27,486 nt of DNA from a virus. Numbering within the stretch: the first letter of the stretch is position 1; each line of letters begins with the position of its first letter. The stretch lies in IMG/VR virus record IMGVR_UViG_3300027746_000673, positions 1-27,486 of that record; one strand, given 5' to 3'. The translations under genes were made by a program, and so were the position numbers. Positions 24,901 through 27,486 of the stretch are shown here, piece by piece. A model generated the notes under the pieces. That model had not been told where the DNA came from. It saw only the letters and a list, made by a program, of their open reading frames with translations, and made no database searches.

Positions 24901-27486
24901 GCCATGACCGTTACCGAGCAAAGCGAAAAGAATCTTTTGGCTAATGTAAAAAAGTCGTTGGACAAGAGTATGACCATAAAAGATGCCATACACATGGTAC
25001 TTCGCGGGGTAACGGGCGGACAGTCAGAGCTAGTGAAGCTTCTGACGTCCAAGTATAACCGGGATTACGAAATTCAATTCTCAAGCAAATCCTATGAAGA
25101 ACTCTATGGTTCCCACTCAAAGACTTCAGAAGGTAGGCCTATCAACGCAGCGCGCGTAAGGGGTGCTCACGTTGCCAGCGGACAGTATATCAGAATTTTT
25201 CCGGAAGACATTTTGGCCAGCGCCAAGAAGTATAACATCAGCTTTGCGGACGCGCTCGCGTTTGTCATCACGCACGAAGTTATCCATTCCTACACGCTAG
25301 ATGTTATTAAGACGAACTCTATAATGCGTAACCAGGCTACTGACCTTGTAAAAGAGATCCGTGATGAGCTTGGCCTTACAATGACGGAGGCTCAAATCGA
25401 CAAGCGCTTCTACGGTCTTTCTTCACCGGCAGAACTGCTTACCGAGTGCCTTATCGACAAGGAGCTTAGAGATATTGCAAACTCGATCAAGACAAAGACA
25501 AAGAGACTGTCAGAACTAAGTGGAGATACGCTAATGGAAAAGATTATCTCTCTGTTCCATAACGCGCTTGAATCCATCGGGATCAAGGTAAACAGGGATA
25601 GCGTGCTCGAAAGAGTAACGGAGATGATCGCAGTAGGAAGAGAAGAAGCTTCTGCCATCAAAAAGGGTACGCAGTATTATGGATTCTATACGCTCAGAGA
25701 ACAGATGCGCGCCAAGGGCAACTTCAAGTCTACATGGGACTACGCATACTCACCTGACAGCCCAACCGGTGTGCTCAAAAGGACAGCTGTATCGCGAGAC
25801 AAGACCGCGACTGCAAAACAGGTGGCAAAAGACATGGCTAAGGCGCAAAGGGCAAGAGAAGAAGGACATGCAGAGCTCGCAGACATTTACGAACGAAATG
25901 CAGCAGAAAAGCAGAGGAGTCACGATGAGTTTGCCGCGCGCATCGAGGAGGAGCTAAACGGCAACACCACGCCAATGCTCGAACAGGCCATCCCTGACCT
26001 CAAGAAGATTGACGGCAACGACACCCCAAGCGCACGCGAAACGCTGCTTGGCATCCGCGACGACGTTATGCCGTCCATCGGTCCTGCCCACCGCCCACCG
26101 GTCAGAAAGAACGAAGAGAAGAACATCGCCCAAATCGCATGGGACGTTATCTCCGGACGCTACTTCTCAGGCCTGAGCTCCAAGGCTCACCAGAACGCCG
26201 ACCGCCACGATTACAGCGAGACGGTCAAGCAGGTGGCCAACATGATCCACTCCCGCCCAGGAGTAAACTCTAACACCTCCGAGCGAGACATACCTACGGC
26301 CATGATGGTCAGCCGTATCAAGTTTCAGAACAAGTTTAACACTATTGTTGACCCACTGAAGGGCATGCTTTCCGGGTTTAGAGACAGCAGCGCCGGCACG
26401 GCCAAGGAGCAGCGCGAAGTAGTATACCGTGCGCTGCACGACATGATCCGTGGCGAAAAGCCAATCACCAAGGGCAAGCTTGGCGAGGTTGCAACCAACC
26501 TTAAAAAGCTTTTTGAGGAGCTCAGGGAGTACCGCGTTGGCGCCGGCGAACAACTTGGCGATGTTAAGGATTATTTCCCGGCAGTCTACGACTCTCCGCG
26601 CATCTCCCAGGAGCGTGGCGCCTTCACCAAGGACGCGACAACGGCATACTACATGACTCTGTCCAAGCTTGAGGCCGGGGAGCTCGCCAAAGAGCTTGAG
26701 GTTTCCAAGAAGGAAGTTGAAGCTGGCGTAACCAAGGACGGCAAGCCGATCGACGAACTGATCAAGGAGAAGTCCGTAGCCAAAGCAATGGAGCTGTTCA
26801 ACATGCACCTTCGCGGTATGGGCTCATCCGAATTTGACAGCATCTTCGGCGGCAACTCCGGAAACGACAGCGAAAACACTAACTTGAAGCGCGTGTTCAA
26901 AGGCGAGGCTCAGAGCATCATGTCCAAGTGGCAGGTCGCTGACCCGTTCCGCGTGGTAACGGCCTACATCACGTCCTCCGTGAAGAAGGCTGAAATCGTA
27001 AGAAAGTTTGGCGCCGAAGGCGAAATCTGGAAGCAGTATTCCGAACAGATGGAAGCCGATGGCGTTCCGTATGATACTATCGCAGAAATGCGCGAGCTCG
27101 TGCGTGTTGCCTCTGGCTACGGCATCCCGCCCAAGGGCAAGGCTGCCCAGACCTACGTTGACTCGATCACTATGATGACTGCGGCTTCCGCAATGGGTCG
27201 CGGCTTCCTGAATAACCTGGTTGAGCCTGTCACCATGGGCATCCGCGCCGGCAATCCCCTCATGGCCGCCCGAGGATTGGTCGAAACGTCGATCAGGTTT
27301 GTGCGAGAAATCGCCAACCTTTCGCCGGCGCTAAAGGCCAAATTGGGTGAAACGTTCTGGTCTGAATACGGCAAGGAGATCGGCACAATCCATAGCAGCA
27401 TCGAAGATGCATGGATGGCCACTCACTCCATGGACCTTGACGCCGACCGCGCAGACCCCCGCTTCCGCTGGATTACCAATCGCATC
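15916..27486 (+). CDS. Giant modular phage protein with two metallopeptidase domains (3' partial)
   Basis: The frame starting at 15916 has no stop up to the last base: 3857 codons visible (over 400 kDa), and the gene continues beyond the window. Order of parts by residue: Gly-zipper hydrophobic segment 56-100; helical region to ~240; Pro/Ala/Val/Thr linker 241-309; charged region; linkers 640-672 and 756-795; an AT-rich block of unknown fold 876-1650 with helical coiled-coil-like parts; linker 1661-1685; helical region; linker near 2049-2075; helical charged region; first metallopeptidase (HEIAH 2792-2796); second metallopeptidase (HEVIH 3120-3124); and a C-terminal helical part containing VKDYFPAVYDSPRI, similar in style to phage large polyvalent proteins. 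Only one cysteine (3178). Its place after gp13/gp14/gp15-like genes is that of T7 gp16, suggesting a virion protein injected with DNA. No transglycosylase motif was seen. Function is inferred. Confidence 0.85.
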   Translation, partial: MSSIPDREIVDNENLRPIQSGIGSIVENKRILAASDVPGAGYAVAAGTMRSAIPSFAGWLGSRGGALIGATAGTAVAPGGGTAVGGFVGSTAGGATLSSLAQWAQEKVAPVGAKEMFAMHKYPVLTQVGGYLSATPYMRGSTLKEWSENPLKQAQNAAGEFGGEFGGSLAIHLATGQRLKNFDVKGEAIGAVIESFIQNEETALGRRITSGLGLDGPGHAPTITRPGQVPVSQRELVAEATAAPVAPPVAAPVATPAAPVAPVATTPGVPAPTVTPGAPVAPAGTVPPAAGTVQPATTTVPPTTQTGTIDTRNIPVQQEELMPVQPRPTDSQDGQKMWDELYGETHKPNGRPITFSEARPAAHTDQRSDPAYNPAFETPDRGTGNMPVTKRPRIIPESIASYNLADFLHSDTPEMAMRNLNEEAARNPKVAEYIKNNKVAIDKAIQDHIAWNKKHKDTHYPSGTPQPSQVEADLIKKYDPSQNPEYAADLKRRQDEWDLKHGNDFQHTGWPKDNRTATARFREGQTLGRKNFYKKMVGPAGKRSVAWYSQDRDIILPGTVGGRRVYRVGLQGTSSMMGDMVDMTNPNMITENLDEAVAFIEKHRQEQAATQAERDAREQEARESDKNKQSQTEAKDTKDAPEAKDEPKAPVAPVAPVAPVAPAADTAPAGEINATAIAALFEKVPEYKWASPSGDAYAKFRMEVMKALGAEGITKTNSGVNNYRTLLINKLGIDPKQTIAAIDKDIVKFLKKLLKGSSGSLDNDDSAQGDTPTTTTRKDKKPAGAAPAGAATITKPITEDEKKQLKELNIEQIRQDNEDAEDDSDPNEKFHAIFDDIAERNGYLNKAGMRKYLESVYGKDEFDAMDASEALKDWDALTKPVVWDKKTTPIAGTSASVAVIQNNEKFKGGDYGAGWSSAMVVFGKDGEVISIHQFRAWRGKPSGTPEFGGRKLLMDQDGASKQMGISEPKGWDYVVSQYGKEEASKIAEGAIKAFIDASKKYSKTLDSKNEKSSNALIFQRTNNGNTDIARGEIDTDPLNLALGLNGKESDREFFEALEKKFGLKFITANRGYAGYGSEERYNRNNEFKFSLGIAGGVVHKPDVDPDYNLNNDEWRAAADYEALKEQVESPEPEAVKLRAKIETLNHDGAAYKKANQRLSELDREHAEKIFEKYKIFRPGDKRYVPGVLVPNYYPEQKDLSRNEERLKSSIPSYGTIHRNEEQLKGSSKTLDEVFEVMDVVAKKIEEIKVRISKGNSKDLDVDLKEHARLVENLRLASERAIPELLRLQKETDEAVEKASEGQDKAGHVFPIEGTDKTISFNTDAKEGHKFNTQSIEAVKKLIELQDKAVKIGEQKGGNKTKEYDDAWNAFHAFEAVYKLMNLAERTETIGSIKGANGKEIATLLIVSGAEKAMPSADQLAQAEIGETESHELSELFGGMVTNVKLGIPAGSDKKTIIGIINQVKHRLMMMRETATDDPRLKNIEVDHEHDLLYNNSYVFDLSSLDPASAKIALTELKENFDGDTIEDFNIDEELIKTQKKLTKDSGLVIFFDSMVSRNEEALQVYDKKTQALRDVNFDDAVQAALEALAENSGIKEFGKGERTKLWRKLDKLIEAMDEWNDSSVGKILKFIEENKGPLDYGRTKRLYQEMQDFKSGKMFGDAKPTAATKPTTPAAAEAKPATPAMDSVTAMAQEKPNDSASLKAARTKLRAVIEKIGADSQQAASMAKNIARAEEKQASFNKSSEGIVKPYTDTPEPDTVTQARARMAAGLKKGQVLSATYRKAQEIVDQYESEHDLYTGTVTEEGIKRVSNKVLEDFLQRAQDAVNEAGGMDKAGETLKSELGVAFSMAQEEYQRREMEAGRKDEYGDLLADIASIVGTSNGSIAIPTLPKALKSSYSEMSEMFDSGFTTGKNSILRQPMHGIDVQRYLTDKEYKKQVNNTAEAMLEQLAERLSEIGWAQFDPSNFSSSELMDALYEAGMGRALVPKDGVMGASWKGDVGNVASVANTDTATLPQDLFKATQKPKQLGAKKSNDLIDEADTFSLSGEKSAPAPTGTTTTTDDKTQDLAPETQEPAYIAQARTQLSKLEKAGASPAQQRTLRDTIEQYEATLKQPQQEEATETKPATVAATQEQIDQFEEAAGRADDTMDDLESSAGGQAKADKAINGKKGLIAMARDAIEKSPFSENAEQNTASHQDTASMLRAASTLANEIADSNEEAANNIEDMGREDQFSDRQDMIDQLRELAEVLDQLADINEAAAGNQSESEQPSVKMTRKDVDREIQRLRDEQKKEMDAVLDSNMGYRETNDALTALSKKYEPQFKKLTAELKKLTKNDPGAMSVEGSINRDGEFAKFVVGLKRKLDAGTITQAEYDEAYARVQKAGQVKPVTDDADSSKNTEVPQEGGKTTIKGSNLAMPLPDSITNQDKKDAVVVSVMTEIRNQIRNSQNGTGTRVDFGDLKKIKGAEAFVFEKIKAFLDSNPSASYLEIVANLYQVSLPNSTKSLKGKLADAQALNAILMDAYRTAVANLRLSQIANGVPESEAISGDISSNQSDAISGYHVMNEIGLFEAIQRFLNTADAPYAPGEVDSKKGKPKNDADELLGNTAFGMMRLFNDTVNKLIRTGKYTTTTSLLDAVIKDLEAQVKGGLNTKIENEVLTKIKAHVNSQKGDQPFSRFDRQADDNDKARELDTRVARNSQNRQGDPDARKGFTGMISRALDELRLRGEITAKEAEGLTRIMNYIGSQFFSGEKMSIKNDSQRGYYGMYSFGDKVLTIFRDAMRDGRFEYTAAHEIAHLLTKYLPDKDRKDLINEWRTARMKFLKENPGIAAILKDPYADFNSLHFSSLDIQKAESIQPGVTKSFVKKELQIGLRGKTKTVYVVAAHEGVYQIFNADEYFAENFVRVVMKRLNSDPAYTGNPNTWREKLASLWDMIKTGFRQMFGKDVTARILADFAKGKISPDMKGNYGLTDLHNAMPSKDGSADLSTWNTRHGQNAMTVTEQSEKNLLANVKKSLDKSMTIKDAIHMVLRGVTGGQSELVKLLTSKYNRDYEIQFSSKSYEELYGSHSKTSEGRPINAARVRGAHVASGQYIRIFPEDILASAKKYNISFADALAFVITHEVIHSYTLDVIKTNSIMRNQATDLVKEIRDELGLTMTEAQIDKRFYGLSSPAELLTECLIDKELRDIANSIKTKTKRLSELSGDTLMEKIISLFHNALESIGIKVNRDSVLERVTEMIAVGREEASAIKKGTQYYGFYTLREQMRAKGNFKSTWDYAYSPDSPTGVLKRTAVSRDKTATAKQVAKDMAKAQRAREEGHAELADIYERNAAEKQRSHDEFAARIEEELNGNTTPMLEQAIPDLKKIDGNDTPSARETLLGIRDDVMPSIGPAHRPPVRKNEEKNIAQIAWDVISGRYFSGLSSKAHQNADRHDYSETVKQVANMIHSRPGVNSNTSERDIPTAMMVSRIKFQNKFNTIVDPLKGMLSGFRDSSAGTAKEQREVVYRALHDMIRGEKPITKGKLGEVATNLKKLFEELREYRVGAGEQLGDVKDYFPAVYDSPRISQERGAFTKDATTAYYMTLSKLEAGELAKELEVSKKEVEAGVTKDGKPIDELIKEKSVAKAMELFNMHLRGMGSSEFDSIFGGNSGNDSENTNLKRVFKGEAQSIMSKWQVADPFRVVTAYITSSVKKAEIVRKFGAEGEIWKQYSEQMEADGVPYDTIAEMRELVRVASGYGIPPKGKAAQTYVDSITMMTAASAMGRGFLNNLVEPVTMGIRAGNPLMAARGLVETSIRFVREIANLSPALKAKLGETFWSEYGKEIGTIHSSIEDAWMATHSMDLDADRADPRFRWITNRI
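16108..16194 (+). other. Glycine-zipper hydrophobic segment of giant protein
   Basis: Residues 65-93 have glycines at 65, 69, 73 and again at 81, 85, 89, 93, that is two runs of GxxxGxxxG in an Ala/Thr/Val background (GALIGATAGTAV, then GTAVGGFVGSTAGG). Such zippers pack transmembrane helices. In an ejected protein this could be the part that enters the host membrane. No signal peptide is present. Confidence 0.7.
16636..16842 (+). other. Pro/Ala/Val/Thr-rich linker 1 of giant protein
   Basis: Residues 241-309 are almost only Pro, Ala, Val, Thr and Gly (ATAAPVAPPVAAPVATPAAP and onwards to VPPTTQTGT). This is a disordered or extended spacer between the N-terminal membrane-like region and the next domain. 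It contains no charged residue except near its ends. Confidence 0.85.
17860..17895 (+). repeat. Four tandem copies of a 9-base unit
   Basis: GCTCCCGTA is repeated four times without error and encodes APVAPVAPVAPV inside the second Pro/Ala linker (17833-17932, residues 640-672). Perfect copies suggest recent slippage; copy number could vary between related phages without disturbing the frame. Confidence 0.92.
18181..18300 (+). other. Linker 3 of giant protein
   Basis: Residues 756-795 are rich in Gly, Ser, Asp, Thr, Lys and Ala (GSSGSLDNDDSAQGDTPTTT, then RKDKKPAGAAPAGAA). This is a probable disordered spacer that follows a small helical domain at about 676-755. Confidence 0.7.
18541..20860 (+). 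other. AT-rich block inside giant gene
   Basis: Sample 60-base stretches here are about 32-33% GC (18961-19020, 20701-20760), against 45% at 18121-18180 and 63% at 22321-22380. Codon choice changes with it: AGA/AGG for Arg, AAA for Lys, TTA for Leu. The encoded residues (about 876-1649) begin with a beta-rich part (AGWSSAMVVFGKDGEVISIH) and continue as charged helices. The block ends next to linker 4 (20896-20970). I do not recognise the fold. The pattern suggests acquisition from another genome. Confidence 0.72.
20896..20970 (+). other. Linker 4 of giant protein
   Basis: Residues 1661-1685 (GDAKPTAATKPTTPAAAEAK and PATPA) form a Lys/Pro/Thr/Ala-rich spacer at the exact junction where the sequence returns from AT-rich to GC-rich. 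This marks a domain boundary. Confidence 0.78.
22060..22140 (+). other. Linker 5 of giant protein
   Basis: Residues 2049-2075 (EKSAPAPTGTTTTTDDKTQD and LAPETQEPA) are Thr/Pro/Asp-rich and probably disordered. A further short Glu/Thr/Pro-rich stretch lies at 22261-22310. The regions on either side are charged helices. Confidence 0.7.
24001..24789 (+). other. First zinc-metallopeptidase domain of giant protein (HEIAH)
   Basis: AAHEIAHLLTKYL has the HExxH motif at 24289-24303 (His2792, Glu2793, His2796), in a GC-rich block (58% GC at 24241-24300). A helix with DEYFAENF follows at 24598-24621; Glu2896 or Glu2900 is a good candidate for the third zinc ligand, as in gluzincin-type enzymes. Before the motif is MYSFGDKVLTIFRDAMRDGR, the usual strand leading to the catalytic helix. 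The spacing of about 100 residues to the third ligand is long. An intact active site is likely; the substrate is unknown. Confidence 0.75.
24901..25690 (+). other. Second zinc-metallopeptidase domain of giant protein (HEVIH)
   Basis: FVITHEVIHSYTLDV has HExxH at 25273-25287 (His3120, Glu3121, His3124), about 325 residues after the first. SSPAELLTECLID at 25420-25458 supplies Glu3173 or Glu3177 as third ligand, in the same arrangement as metallopeptidases in phage large polyvalent proteins, where HE-xHA-T is followed by a PAEF-AEA-type helix. The strand INAARVRGAHVASGQYIRIF precedes it. The block is lower in GC (38-40% in sample lines) than the first domain. The only cysteine of the protein (3178) is here. 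Confidence 0.78.

Noticed and set aside
16549-26900. Many short - strand and out-of-frame open frames across the giant gene
   Set aside because: They lie wholly inside the long frame, have no start context like the real genes here, and no recognisable products.

Overview
This window is a continuous stretch of a tailed-phage genome of podovirus (T7-like) architecture. All recognisable genes are on the + strand and tightly packed, with no host-type genes, RNA genes or mobile elements. The order is: tail fibre (cut at the left edge), large terminase, portal, scaffold, major capsid protein, terminator, small unknown protein, gp11-like adaptor, gp12-like nozzle, gp13-like GNAT-fold protein, two small proteins starting Met-Cys, a 705-residue protein, and a giant gene that is still open at the right edge.

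Layout. Bases 2-2053 encode a fibre built of repeated head motifs, collagen-like Gly-X-Y tracts and three copies of an AP-YDG...RINN-W module. Bases 2078-7963 are the DNA packaging and capsid block, ending in a clear stem-loop terminator after the capsid gene (7986-8012). Bases 8052-12412 are the connector and tail tube block. Bases 12425-27486 look like the ejection-protein block: in T7 this slot holds gp14, gp15 and gp16; here the last gene is at least 3857 codons long (15916 to the window edge, frame open throughout).

The giant protein is the main point of interest. It starts with a glycine-zipper hydrophobic segment, is divided by Pro/Ala-rich linkers, carries two separate HExxH zinc-metallopeptidase domains (HEIAH at residue 2792 and HEVIH at residue 3120), and has only one cysteine in 3857 residues. 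Its base composition is a mosaic: AT-rich blocks around 18540-20860 and 24845-25800 sit between GC-rich blocks, as if domains had been acquired separately. It resembles in outline the phage 'large polyvalent proteins', which are thought to be delivered into the host with the DNA. Delivery here is an inference from gene position and composition.

Host. Nothing identifies the host directly. Eleven of twelve gene starts lack a Shine-Dalgarno sequence. All nine non-overlapping starts have A at position -3 (AAC, ACC, AAA or AAT before ATG), and the other three starts overlap the preceding stop. This start style is known from Bacteroidota and some other phyla with little Shine-Dalgarno use, so such a host is plausible but unproven.
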